Origin: Aurantimonas coralicida_A
GTDB taxonomy: Bacteria > Pseudomonadota > Alphaproteobacteria > Rhizobiales > Rhizobiaceae
DNA length: 64,000 bases
NCBI RefSeq assembly: GCF_036016755.1
Contig: NZ_JAYXIH010000021.1
Span: 1-64,000 of the forward strand
Reading direction: 5' to 3'
In this document: positions 49,814-59,127 of the stretch, piece after piece
Numbering within the stretch: position 1 is the stretch's first letter
Layout of the letters: every line of letters begins with the position of its first letter
Notes under the pieces: model-generated
Seen by the model: only the letters and a program-made list of their open reading frames with translations
What the model was told of the DNA's origin: nothing
Database searches by the model: none
Program-made: the position numbers and the translations under genes

Positions 49814-51010
49814 TTACTCTGCTGCTTGTTGTGCCTGCCCCTCCGTCGCCGAGGCGAGGACCTCCATCGCCGCCTCTACGCCGCCTGCCTTGTGCCGCAC
49901 GCCCGCTATCCGCAAGCCCATCTCGACGCCCCCCAGCGTACCGACAAGCATGAGATCGTTGAAGTCCCCGAGATGGCCAATGCGGAAAATCTTGTCGGCC
50001 ACCTTCGACAGTCCGGCACCGAGCGACATGTCGAAGCGCTCGAGGATGATCTTGCGCAAAGCGTCGGCGCCGCTCCCGTCCGGCATCAGTACGGCGGTCA
50101 GAGCGCCCGAATGCTCGGCCGGCTCGGCGCACAGAACGTCCAGGCCCCAACCCGCGACGGCCGCGCGCGTCGCCGCGCCATGACGCTGATGCCGGGCGAA
50201 GACGTTGTCGAGGCCTTCCTGGTGCAGCATCTCGATCGCCGCATCGAGGCCGTAGAGGAGATTGGTCGCCGGCGTGAACGGAAAGAACCCGTTGGCGTTG
50301 GCCGGCAGCATCTCGTCCCAGGCCCAATAGGATTTCGGCAGCATCGATGATTTCGACGCTTCGATCGCCTTGTCGGACAGTGCATTGAATGACAGGCCGG
50401 GAGGCAGCATCAGCCCCTTCTGCGAGCCGCCCACGGTGACGTCGACGCCCCATTCGTCGTGGCGGTAGTCGATCGAACCGAGCGACGAGATCGTATCGAC
50501 CATCAGAAGGGCCGGATGGTTCGCCGCATCGATGGCCTTGCGTACATCGGCGACGGACGACACGCAGCCGGTCGAGGTCTCGTTATGGACGACGCAGACC
50601 GCCTTGATCGCGTGGCCCTTGTCGGCCGCGAGACGCTCGCCGATCGCTTGGGCGTCGGCGCCGTGGCGCCAGTCGCCAGCAATGAATTCCGTTTTCAGAC
50701 CAAGGCGTTCGGCTAGTTTCTTCCAAAGACTAGCGAAATGCCCGGTCTCATACATCAAGACCAGATCACCAGGCGACAGCGTGTTGACTAGCGCCGCTTC
50801 CCAGGCGCCGGTTCCGGAGGCCGGGTAAATGACGACGGGATTGCTGGTCTTGAAGATCGTGCGGACGCCCGAGAGAACCCGCTTGCCTAGCGCTTGGAAG
50901 TCCGGGCCGCGGTGGTCGATGGTCGGTCTGTCCATCGCTCGCAGGACGCGATCGGGAACGTTCGTCGGACCCGGAATCTGGAGGAAGTGACGTCCCGGTT
51001 GATAGCTCAC
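49814..51010 (-). CDS. Class V aminotransferase, serine/alanine-glyoxylate aminotransferase type
   Basis: A 398-residue fold-type I PLP enzyme. The N-terminus SYQPGRHFLQIPGPTNVPDR is that of serine-glyoxylate aminotransferases; PLP Lys in GGSQKGLMLPPG, and VVHNETSTGCVSSV and MVDTISSLGSID bind cofactor. The GTG at 51010 is chosen because AGGGGGA lies seven bases upstream and the length then fits the family; a start 12 codons earlier is possible. It would transfer an amino group to glyoxylate or pyruvate. Its partners are a TRAP carrier and, divergently, a large hydroxyacid dehydrogenase. Confidence 0.82.
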   Translation of the reverse strand: MSYQPGRHFLQIPGPTNVPDRVLRAMDRPTIDHRGPDFQALGKRVLSGVRTIFKTSNPVVIYPASGTGAWEAALVNTLSPGDLVLMYETGHFASLWKKLAERLGLKTEFIAGDWRHGADAQAIGERLAADKGHAIKAVCVVHNETSTGCVSSVADVRKAIDAANHPALLMVDTISSLGSIDYRHDEWGVDVTVGGSQKGLMLPPGLSFNALSDKAIEASKSSMLPKSYWAWDEMLPANANGFFPFTPATNLLYGLDAAIEMLHQEGLDNVFARHQRHGAATRAAVAGWGLDVLCAEPAEHSGALTAVLMPDGSGADALRKIILERFDMSLGAGLSKVADKIFRIGHLGDFNDLMLVGTLGGVEMGLRIAGVRHKAGGVEAAMEVLASATEGQAQQAAE

Positions 51011-51102
51011 GATCAGTCCCCCTGAGATCGTGACGCCTTGCCGCATCCGATCCCTTTCCTGCGATGCGCTCTTGCCGGCACATCTTAATTGCGGTCATAT
51101 TG

Positions 51103-51120
51103 AATTATGAATTCATTATT
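51103..51120. promoter_or_regulatory. Candidate GntR/FCD operator
   Basis: The imperfect palindrome AATTATGAATTCATTATT has a perfect core ATGAATTCAT (51107-51116). It is the only AT-rich stretch in the gap between the divergent aminotransferase and FAD/Fe-S dehydrogenase genes. The GntR/FCD protein encoded at 54212-54886 is the likely binder. Confidence 0.55.
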
Positions 51121-51167
51121 TCTGTCAAGCGGCGAATGGCGCTTTCCCGCAGTGGAGATCCGAAATC

Positions 51168-54116
51168 GTGGGTGAGATGATCCGGCCGGGCCTGTCCCGC
51201 AGGCTGTCGAAAGAAATCGCCGGGGAGGTGCTGTTCGATCGTTTTTCTCGCGGGCGCTACGCGACCGACGCCTCGATCTACCAGATCATGCCGGCCGGCG
51301 TGGTGGTGGCGAAGACGACGGACGATGTCGCCGCCGCGCTCGACGCGGCCCGCGAGGAGGGACTGCCGCTGACGATGCGGGGCGGCGGCACGTCGCAATG
51401 CGGCCAGACGGTGAATTCCGGGCTCGTCGTCGACACTTCGAAATACCTCAACCGTCTCCTGGAACTGGACGTCGAAGGCCGTCGCGCGGTGGTTGAGCCC
51501 GGCATCGTGCTGGACGACCTCAACCGGCTCCTGAAACCGCATGGCCTGTGGTTCCCGGTCGATGTTTCCACCGCTTCGCGGGCGACGATCGGTGGCATGG
51601 CCGGCAACAATTCCTGCGGCTCGCGTTCGCTGCGTTATGGCACCATGCGCGACAACGTCATCGCCATCGACGCGATCCTCGCCGACGGAACCAGGGGCCG
51701 CTTCGCCCGCCTCGACCAGGGCGCCTCGGATGAGCCGCCGCGCGATCTCGTCGCCGCCATGCTGGCGCTCGGCCGGCGCGAGGCCGCCGAGATCGAAGCG
51801 CGGTTCCCGAAGGTCCAGCGGCGGGTCGGCGGTTATAATCTGGACGCGCTGATGCCGGCCGCCGAGCCGATCAATCTCGCCCATCTCCTCGTCGGCTCCG
51901 AGGGCACGTTGGGAATTTCGACGGCCATCGAGATCGCTCTGTCGCCGCTGCCGAAGACCACCAAACTGCTCGGCGCCTGCCATTTCCCTACCTTCCGGGC
52001 GGCGATGGACGCCGCGCAGCACATCGTCGCGCTGAAACCCACCTCGGTCGAACTCGTCGATTCGACCATGATCGCGCTCGCCCGGCGGATCGACATGTTC
52101 GTGCCGACGCTGGAAGCTTTCGTCGAAGGCGATCCGGCGGCGCTGCTCCTCGTCGAATTCGCCGACGAGGCGGACGAGAACGAACGCAGCATCGAAGCGC
52201 TGCGGGACGTCATGAGCGGTCTCGGCTACGGTTTCGGTAAGGGAGGCGAACAAGAAGGCGGTGTCGTTGCGGTCAAGGACGCCAAGCTGCAGGCCGCTAT
52301 CGCCGACCTGCGCGCCTCCGGCCTCAACATCATGATGTCGATGAAGGAGGCGGGCAAACCGGTGTCTTTCGTCGAGGATTGTGCGGTGCCGCTGGAACAT
52401 CTCGCCGACTATACCGATCGGCTGACGGCGATCTTCGAGCGGCATGGCACGCGCGGCACCTGGTACGCCCACGCCTCAGAGGGTTGCCTGCACGTGCGTC
52501 CGGTCTTGAATGTCAAGCTGGACAAGGACGTGGCCACCATGCGGGCGATCGCCGAGGAGGCCTTCGCGATGGTGCGCGAATACAAGGGCTCGCATTCCGG
52601 CGAACACGGCGACGGCATCGTCCGCTCGGAATTCCACGAGCAGATGTTCGGCGCGCGCATCGTGCGCGCCTTCGAGGAGGTGAAGGCCATTTTCGACCCG
52701 TCCGGGTTGCTCAATTCCGGCAAGATCGTCCATCCGCCGAAGATGGATGACCGCAGCCTGATGCGATACCCGCCAGGCTACGCGGTCGAGGATATCACGA
52801 CGGCCTTTGACTGGTCGGACTGGCCGGGAGCGGCCGGCGGGCTCCAAGGGGCCGTCGAGATGTGCAACAACAACGGCGCCTGCCGGAAGATGGCTGGGGC
52901 CGTCATGTGCCCGAGCTACCGCGTCACCCGAAACGAGAACGACGTGACGCGCGGGCGTGCCAACACCCTGCGCCTGGCGCTGTCGGGGCAACTCGGCCCC
53001 GATGCGTTGGCCTCCGACGACATGGCCGAGACGCTCAAGCTCTGTGTTTCCTGCAAGGCCTGCCGCCGCGAATGTCCGACCGGCGTCGACATGGCCAAAA
53101 TGAAAGCGGAAGTGCTCTACCAGCGCGGGAAGGCCAAGGGCTTTTCGCTGAAGGATCGATTGATCGCCGAGCTACCGCGTTATGCGCCGGTGGCTGCGCG
53201 GCTGACGGGATTGCTGGCGCTGCGCGATCGCATTCCCGGGTTTGCCGCGCTGTCGGAGCGCTTGTTCGGTTTCTCCCGCCGCAGGACGCTTCCGATCTTT
53301 CGGCGCGATTGGTTCCGCGACGGGGAGGGGGATCGGGGCGAGCCGCTGCCGCGAGCGGGCGAACGTGGTGTGGTTCTTTTCGCCGACACCTTCGGCCGCT
53401 GGTTCGACCCCGAGACGCTGCGTGCTGCAGTGAAGGTCCTCGAAGCAGGCGGCTACAGCGTTGCGACCGCCAGTCTCGGCATTGGCGAGCGGCCGCTGTG
53501 CTGCGGCCGGACCTACCTCGCGGCGGGCATGGCGGATCGAGCCAGGGAGGAGGCGCGGCGTACGATCGCAGCGCTGCTACCGCATGTGCGGGCGGGGCGG
53601 ACGATTGTCGGTCTCGAGCCGTCCTGCATCCTGACGCTGCGCGACGAATTCTTGGCGCTGGTGCCCGGAGAGGACGCCGAATCCGTTGCCGCCGGCGCGA
53701 TGCTGTTCGAGGAGTTTCTGGTCCGCGAAAACCGGGCTGGCCGCCTGTCCTTGCCGCTCGGACTGCTGGACCGAAAGGCCTACCTGCACGGACACTGCCA
53801 CCAAAAGGCGTTCGGCGCGATGTCGGCGGTCGAAGGCGCGTTGCGGCTGATTCCGAACCTCGATCTTGAGGTGATCGAATCTTCATGTTGCGGCATGGCC
53901 GGCGCTTTCGGCTACGATGCCAAGACGATCGACGTGTCGTTGGCGATGGGCGAGTTGTCCTTGTTGCCAGCCGTGCGAAGTGCGTCGGAGGATGCGATCA
54001 TCGTCGCGGACGGCACCTCCTGTCGCCACCAGATCACCGACGGTGCAGGCCGAAAGGCGGTTCATGTCGCCGAGGTTCTCGCCGGCGCGCTGGACCGGCC
54101 GCTCGCGGCGGCGTAG
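51168..54116 (+). CDS. FAD-linked and Fe-S hydroxyacid dehydrogenase, fused GlcD/GlcF-like
   Basis: A 982-residue fusion. Residues 1-530 are an FAD-binding PCMH domain with C-terminal oxidase domain (PLTMRGGGTSQCGQTVNSGL, GGMAGNNSCGSRSL, HASEGCLHVRPV, HSGEHGDGIVRS). Residues 550-680 carry 4Fe-4S ligands (CNNNGACRK with CPSY, then LCVSCKACRRECPTGVDM). The rest holds CCG-type domains (HCHQKAF, SSCCGMAGAFGYD). Such proteins oxidise D-lactate, D-2-hydroxyglutarate or glycolate and pass electrons to quinone or ETF. The start is GTG 51168, spaced ten bases after GGAG; ATG 51177 is an alternative. The adjacent glyoxylate-type aminotransferase suggests a hydroxyacid oxidised to a keto acid and then transaminated. 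Confidence 0.87.
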   Translation: MGEMIRPGLSRRLSKEIAGEVLFDRFSRGRYATDASIYQIMPAGVVVAKTTDDVAAALDAAREEGLPLTMRGGGTSQCGQTVNSGLVVDTSKYLNRLLELDVEGRRAVVEPGIVLDDLNRLLKPHGLWFPVDVSTASRATIGGMAGNNSCGSRSLRYGTMRDNVIAIDAILADGTRGRFARLDQGASDEPPRDLVAAMLALGRREAAEIEARFPKVQRRVGGYNLDALMPAAEPINLAHLLVGSEGTLGISTAIEIALSPLPKTTKLLGACHFPTFRAAMDAAQHIVALKPTSVELVDSTMIALARRIDMFVPTLEAFVEGDPAALLLVEFADEADENERSIEALRDVMSGLGYGFGKGGEQEGGVVAVKDAKLQAAIADLRASGLNIMMSMKEAGKPVSFVEDCAVPLEHLADYTDRLTAIFERHGTRGTWYAHASEGCLHVRPVLNVKLDKDVATMRAIAEEAFAMVREYKGSHSGEHGDGIVRSEFHEQMFGARIVRAFEEVKAIFDPSGLLNSGKIVHPPKMDDRSLMRYPPGYAVEDITTAFDWSDWPGAAGGLQGAVEMCNNNGACRKMAGAVMCPSYRVTRNENDVTRGRANTLRLALSGQLGPDALASDDMAETLKLCVSCKACRRECPTGVDMAKMKAEVLYQRGKAKGFSLKDRLIAELPRYAPVAARLTGLLALRDRIPGFAALSERLFGFSRRRTLPIFRRDWFRDGEGDRGEPLPRAGERGVVLFADTFGRWFDPETLRAAVKVLEAGGYSVATASLGIGERPLCCGRTYLAAGMADRAREEARRTIAALLPHVRAGRTIVGLEPSCILTLRDEFLALVPGEDAESVAAGAMLFEEFLVRENRAGRLSLPLGLLDRKAYLHGHCHQKAFGAMSAVEGALRLIPNLDLEVIESSCCGMAGAFGYDAKTIDVSLAMGELSLLPAVRSASEDAIIVADGTSCRHQITDGAGRKAVHVAEVLAGALDRPLAAA

Positions 54117-54211
54117 CAGCAGACATCCCGTCCGCCGTGGGCTGCGGTGGGACCGAGATCAAGCGCGACGGCCTGTTGGCGGATCGCTATACTGACGCAG
54201 GACAATGAGAC

Positions 54212-54886
54212 ATGAGCCTTGCCGACCTGAACCCCGAAGGCTTCCTGACGCGTCCCGCGCTGGCGGTCGAACTGACCGACCGGATGCGGCGGATGATCAT
54301 GGAAGGCGAGCTGAAGGGCGGCGAGAAAGTGCCTGAGAAAGCACTGACCGAACGTTTTGGCGTGTCGCGCACGCCGGTTCGTGAGGCCTTGAAGGTTTTG
54401 GCGCACGAGGGGTTCGTGCAACTCGTCCCGAACCGGGGTGCCGTCGTGGCGCGGCAGACCCTGTCGGAACTGGCGGAACTGTTCCCGTTGATCGCGGTGC
54501 TGGAAGGCCTGGCCGGCGAACTGGCGGCCGAACGAGCCTCGGATGAGGATATTGCGGCGATCGGCGAACTGACACGCCGTCTTCGCGAAAGCCACGAAAT
54601 GCAGGATCGCCCCACCTATTTCGAGATCAACCAGGCGATCCACGCGGCCATACTCACGGCCGCCGGCAACCCCACTCTCATCCAGCATCACGCCATGGTG
54701 GCGCGGCGTGTCTACCGGGCGCGCTATCAAGCCAATCTGACACCCGAGCGCTGGCTCGCCGCGACGCGGGAACACGAGGTCATCCATGCCGCGCTTGCGA
54801 GGCGGGACGCCCCTCTTCTCGGCCGTTTGATGAAGGAGCACCTTCAGTTCAAGCTCCAGACCCTGGTGGCGATAATCGACGAATGA
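54212..54886 (+). CDS. GntR-family (FCD) regulator of the hydroxyacid module
   Basis: A 224-residue GntR protein. DNA-binding part ELTDRMRRMIMEGELKGGEK, then LTERFGVSRTPVREALKVL; FCD domain with INQAIHAAILTAAGNPTL and EHEVIHAALARRDAPLLGRL. It lies 95 bp downstream of the FAD/Fe-S gene in the same direction and most likely controls the divergent promoters at 51.1 kb. Confidence 0.87.
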   Translation: MSLADLNPEGFLTRPALAVELTDRMRRMIMEGELKGGEKVPEKALTERFGVSRTPVREALKVLAHEGFVQLVPNRGAVVARQTLSELAELFPLIAVLEGLAGELAAERASDEDIAAIGELTRRLRESHEMQDRPTYFEINQAIHAAILTAAGNPTLIQHHAMVARRVYRARYQANLTPERWLAATREHEVIHAALARRDAPLLGRLMKEHLQFKLQTLVAIIDE

Positions 54887-55071
54887 ACCACCTCGGTCAG
54901 CTGCTCGCCCGAGCGGGTGGTGGCTGTGATACGGCCGACTTGGCGCCGAGCCGAATTCTAGCCATGAAGCATGCTATGCTGATCTCGTCTGGGGTTGGGG
55001 GGCTCAGCCTATCCCTCGACGGATTTTTTGGGTAAGAAACTCTTAATCCTTTAAATTTCCACTGCGGGTGG

Positions 55072-57090
55072 ATGGTTGTTATGGCAAGTTCAAGTCACGT
55101 CTCTCGAATGCTTTTCATTCGAGGTATAGCCTTAGTCCATGATGCCGTCATGGGAGGCGCGGCGCTGTTTCTGGCTCTGGTCCTGAGGCTGGATCTGGAT
55201 AGGGTCCTTTCCAACCTGCTGGAATATGGCCTTGCGACGCTTGTTTTTGGCGCAGTCGTTGGCATCGTCGGATTCGTGCTCGGGATGAACCGGGGGGTCT
55301 GGCGCTACGCCTCGCTCCCGGATCTCGTGGCGATCATCAAGGCGGCTACAATCTCGGTTGCGATTTTCATCGTCGCGCATTTCCTGCTGGTGCGGCTGGA
55401 GGCGATCCCGCGCTCGTCGATGATTATCGCATGGGCGTTTCTGATCGTCTTGCTGGCGACGCCACGCGCCGTCTATCGGGTCTATCGCAACTGGCGGGAT
55501 ACGCGCCGCGCCCGGGACAGGGACGGCGGCTCGGCCAAGCGCGTTTTGCTGATCGGCGCCGGCGATAACACCGAGACATTCTTGAAGACCATCGCGGAAC
55601 GAAGCGGACAATCCTTCGATGTTCTGGCGATCATCGACGAGCGGGGACGCCGCACCGGCCGGTTCATTCGCGGCGTTCCGGTACTGGGGGGGATGGAGAA
55701 ACTGCCGCAGATCATCCGGCGGTTCGATCGACGGGGGCGCCGGCCCGAAGCCTTGATCCTGACGCGAACGCGCGAGGACTTCGAGCGCCACGCGCGGATT
55801 CAGGATTTGATCGACATCGCCAGCGAGCATCGTCTGGAGATGCTGCGCTTGCCCAAGGTTCTCGACCTGCGCGAAGTCGGCGCGGAAGTGGAAGTCCGCC
55901 CGATCAAGCTGGAGGATTTGTTGCAGCGCAAGCCGCTACGCCTGGACGTTCCGAAAATGGCGACGATGATCAAGGGCCAGAAGATATTGATCACCGGAGC
56001 GGGCGGTTCGATCGGATCGGAACTCGTCCGTCAGATCGTCGCCCTGGAACCGGCCAGCCTGATCCTTGTGGATGCCAGTGAGTACCTGCTTTACGCGATC
56101 GACGGCGAACTGCGTCGAGGCAACCCCCAATACGCCCTGCATCCGCTGTTGTGCAACGTGCGTGAGAAGGAGGCGATCGCCCGCATTGTCGATGCGCACC
56201 GGCCGGACGTCATTTTTCACGCCGCGGCACTGAAGCATGTTCCGATCGTCGAAGCGCAGCCGCTCGAAGGACTGTTCACCAATACCATCGGGACCCGCAA
56301 CGTGGCGGAGGCCGCGATGCGCGCCAAGGTGGGCGCGGTGGTCATGATCTCGACTGACAAGGCCGTCAATCCGGCGAATGTCATGGGCGCCAGCAAGCGC
56401 ATGGCGGAGATGTTCTGCCAGGCGATGGATCTGGGTTCCGATAAGGCCGGAACGCGTTTCGTCACCGTCCGCTTCGGCAATGTCCTCGGCTCGGCCGGCT
56501 CGGTCGTTCCGCTTTTCGAAAAGCAATTGAAGGCCGGTGGACCGCTGACGGTCACCCATCCGGAGATCGAACGTTACTTCATGACGATACCGGAAGCCTG
56601 CCTTCTGGTGCTGCAATCGGCCGCCCATAGCCTGGAGGACCCCGAGGAACGGGGGCGGATCTTCGTGGTCGACATGGGTGCCGCGGTGAAGATCGCCGAT
56701 CTCGCGCGCAATGTCATTCGTCTCTCCGGCTTGCGGCCGGATATCGACGTCAACATCGTCTATACGGGCTTGCGGCCGGGCGAAAAGCTTTATGAGGAGC
56801 TGTTCGATTCCCGCGAGACGTTGGCGCAGACGGATATCGACGGAATTCTCGTGGCGTTCCCGCGCGCAATCGAGCGCGGCGTCATCGTGCGTATCTTCGA
56901 CGAGATGCGGCGTCTGATCGACGTCAATGACGTCGCGGGAGCCCTGCGTCTATTGAAGGCGACCGTCACCGAATTCAGCCCCGGCAAGGAGGTGCTCGCC
57001 ATGATGCAGGGCGGTCCGCAGGTGCACCCGGCCGAACACGTCGCTCTCACCGCTGCCGGTTACGACAAATCCGACCTTCACGATCGTTGA
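55072..57090 (+). CDS. Membrane nucleotide-sugar 4,6-dehydratase (FlaA1/WbpM/CapD type)
   Basis: A 672-residue protein. Residues 1-140 contain four membrane helices (DAVMGGAALFLALVLRLDL, GAVVGIVGFVLGMNRGVW and others), followed by a CoA-binding-like Rossmann domain (KRVLLIGAGDNTETFLK). Residues 300-620 are the SDR-type dehydratase with GAGGSIGSELV and STDKAVNPANVMGASKR. Met replaces the usual catalytic Tyr (TDKA...M-x3-K), as in WbpM/PglF-type UDP-GlcNAc 4,6-dehydratases. It makes a 4-keto-6-deoxy sugar for surface polysaccharide. An ATG three codons later is an alternative start. Confidence 0.9.
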   Translation: MVVMASSSHVSRMLFIRGIALVHDAVMGGAALFLALVLRLDLDRVLSNLLEYGLATLVFGAVVGIVGFVLGMNRGVWRYASLPDLVAIIKAATISVAIFIVAHFLLVRLEAIPRSSMIIAWAFLIVLLATPRAVYRVYRNWRDTRRARDRDGGSAKRVLLIGAGDNTETFLKTIAERSGQSFDVLAIIDERGRRTGRFIRGVPVLGGMEKLPQIIRRFDRRGRRPEALILTRTREDFERHARIQDLIDIASEHRLEMLRLPKVLDLREVGAEVEVRPIKLEDLLQRKPLRLDVPKMATMIKGQKILITGAGGSIGSELVRQIVALEPASLILVDASEYLLYAIDGELRRGNPQYALHPLLCNVREKEAIARIVDAHRPDVIFHAAALKHVPIVEAQPLEGLFTNTIGTRNVAEAAMRAKVGAVVMISTDKAVNPANVMGASKRMAEMFCQAMDLGSDKAGTRFVTVRFGNVLGSAGSVVPLFEKQLKAGGPLTVTHPEIERYFMTIPEACLLVLQSAAHSLEDPEERGRIFVVDMGAAVKIADLARNVIRLSGLRPDIDVNIVYTGLRPGEKLYEELFDSRETLAQTDIDGILVAFPRAIERGVIVRIFDEMRRLIDVNDVAGALRLLKATVTEFSPGKEVLAMMQGGPQVHPAEHVALTAAGYDKSDLHDR

Positions 57091-57136
57091 GGCCGGGTTC
57101 ATCGCCGGGGGGCCGCCGAGACCTGCGCGGTTCTCT

Positions 57137-58483
57137 CTACTCCCGGCGGGCGACGGGATTTCGTCCGATATCGAAATAGGCAAGCCCGGCGGCATCGGTC
57201 ACGCTACGCTCGTACATGTTGCGTCCGTCGAAGATCACCTTGTCCTTCAACAGCGACGCGATTTCGCCGAAATCGGGGCTGCGGAACTCGCGCCATTCGG
57301 TCACGATGGCAAGGGCATCGCTCCCCTCCAGAGCATCGGCGGCGCTGGGACACAGGGTGAGCCGCGAAGCATCCGCGAAAATCTGCCGTGTCTGTGTCAT
57401 CGCCGCTGGATCGTAGGCGCGCACCTGAGCGCCATGGGACAGCAAGTCCGCCACCAGTACGCGACTGGGCGCTTCGCGCATGTCATCCGTATCGGGCTTG
57501 AATGACAGCCCCCAGAGCGCGATCGTCTTGCCTTGCAGATTCGTCTCGCCGTCGTAAAAGGCGGCGAGCTTTTCGAACAGCGCGTGCTTCTGGCGTTCGT
57601 TGGCCTCTTCTACCGCCCGCATGACGCGCAGCGGCACGTCACGGTCCGTGCCCATGCTGATCAGCGCGCGCGCGTCCTTGGGGAAGCAGCTACCACCATA
57701 TCCGCAGCCGGGATAAAGGAACCGAAGGCCGATGCGGGGATCGCTTCCGATGCCGCGCCGCACCGCTTCGATGTCCGCTCCCACGGCTTCCGCAAGGTGC
57801 GCCAGTTCGTTCATGAAGCTGATGCGCGTCGCCAACATCGCATTCGCCGCGTATTTGGTCAGTTCCGCACTCCGCGGATCCATGACGATGATCTTGTCCT
57901 GGCGACGATTGAGAGGCGCGTACAGGTTGCGCATGATCTCGGTCGCCCACGCATCGGAACTCCCGATGATGATGCGATCCGGACGGGTGAAATCCGCGAT
58001 GGCAGCCCCTTCCTTGAGGAATTCAGGGTTGCTCACCACCGAGAACTCCACATCGACGCCACGGGACCGGAGCCTCGCGGCGATCACCGCCTCGACCTTC
58101 GCCGCGGTCTCCACCGGAACCGTCGATTTGTTGACGATCACCGCTTTTTGCGTCAGCCGATCGCCGATCGCCGCGGCGGCGGACAGGACATGGCGCAAAT
58201 CGGCGCTGCCGTCTTCGTCGGGAGGCGTCCCGACGGCTATCAGGAAGATGTTGCTGCGGCCGACGGCTAGGTCGTAATCGGTGGTAAATTCCAGCCGTCC
58301 GGACTGTCGGCCGCGCTGCAGCAGCGGCTCCAGACCCGGCTCGAAAATCGGCACCTGGCCGCGTCGCAGCATGTCGATCTTGGCGGGGTCGGTGTCGACG
58401 CAAATGACGTCGTTGCCGAGATCGGCAAAACAGGCGCCGGCCACCAGCCCGACATAGCCGCTACCAATCACCGTGATCATCAT
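57137..58483 (-). CDS. ugd: UDP-glucose 6-dehydrogenase
   Basis: A 448-residue UDP-glucose/GDP-mannose dehydrogenase. NAD motif VIGSGYVGLVAGACFA at residues 5-20, catalytic Cys266 in GCGYGGSCFPKDA, and LWGLSFKPDTDDMREAPS in the C-terminal domain. It oxidises UDP-glucose to UDP-glucuronate for extracellular or capsular polysaccharide. Length is normal. It converges on the dehydratase gene. Confidence 0.92.
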   Translation of the reverse strand: MMITVIGSGYVGLVAGACFADLGNDVICVDTDPAKIDMLRRGQVPIFEPGLEPLLQRGRQSGRLEFTTDYDLAVGRSNIFLIAVGTPPDEDGSADLRHVLSAAAAIGDRLTQKAVIVNKSTVPVETAAKVEAVIAARLRSRGVDVEFSVVSNPEFLKEGAAIADFTRPDRIIIGSSDAWATEIMRNLYAPLNRRQDKIIVMDPRSAELTKYAANAMLATRISFMNELAHLAEAVGADIEAVRRGIGSDPRIGLRFLYPGCGYGGSCFPKDARALISMGTDRDVPLRVMRAVEEANERQKHALFEKLAAFYDGETNLQGKTIALWGLSFKPDTDDMREAPSRVLVADLLSHGAQVRAYDPAAMTQTRQIFADASRLTLCPSAADALEGSDALAIVTEWREFRSPDFGEIASLLKDKVIFDGRNMYERSVTDAAGLAYFDIGRNPVARRE

Positions 58484-59127
58484 GCGCTATGTCCAAGTCC
58501 AGGGTTCAAGGCGAGCCGAAAAAAGAGCCTCCCGGATAAACAGCCCGAAGGCTCGAAGGGCAACAGAAAACATACTTCCGGCCGGACGTCCCGGAGTCTC
58601 GAATGAGCCCATTCATCGCGATGCGACGAAGGGATTGCAGTGGGTAATACCAACCTGCGGGACCAGCCTGCCGTGTCTCGACCATCGGCGCCACATATGG
58701 CAGCGCCGGGCCGGCGGACTGGCCGTGCCGGCTTCCTTGCAGCGGAGGTGGCAACAGGTTAGTCCTCCGCCTGGGTGTTCGGACTTGCCAAGGTTGGTGA
58801 GGACAGCGCCTGGCTCATTCGTTTTCGCGCTTTACAGGCCGCGTTGCGTGAATTAGAGCGGCTTTGAATAAATAGCGCAGCGGAATTTCCCTCACGATAG
58901 CGCCCAGTGGCCGTTTCGATGGAAAAGCCTGAGAGCGCTCATAGCCGCAGACCAAGGTCGATGAAGGGAAATGAACGGCGCCGTTCGTGCCAGGTCGGCC
59001 GAGGCGGAATGTTTGGTTCTTTGGGGCCATGTCCTGCTTGTCCGCCATCTCATTTTTGAATTATCCAGGTCCGTTTTGAGAGGCGTAGGCTTTTAGGCCC
59101 GTCTTTTCTTGTCCAATACCGAAGACT
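58484..59127. other. Gap of about 640 bp with no recognised gene
   Basis: The region upstream of ugd has lower GC than its neighbours and only short, unconvincing reading frames. It ends where the truncated sugar amidotransferase begins, so it may contain a deletion or insertion junction. No tRNA, terminator or inverted repeat was identified. Confidence 0.4.

Noticed and set aside
58815..59048. 77-codon frame on the - strand in the gap upstream of ugd
   Set aside because: No ribosome site or recognisable motif. Its composition is unremarkable and it lies at a probable rearrangement junction.
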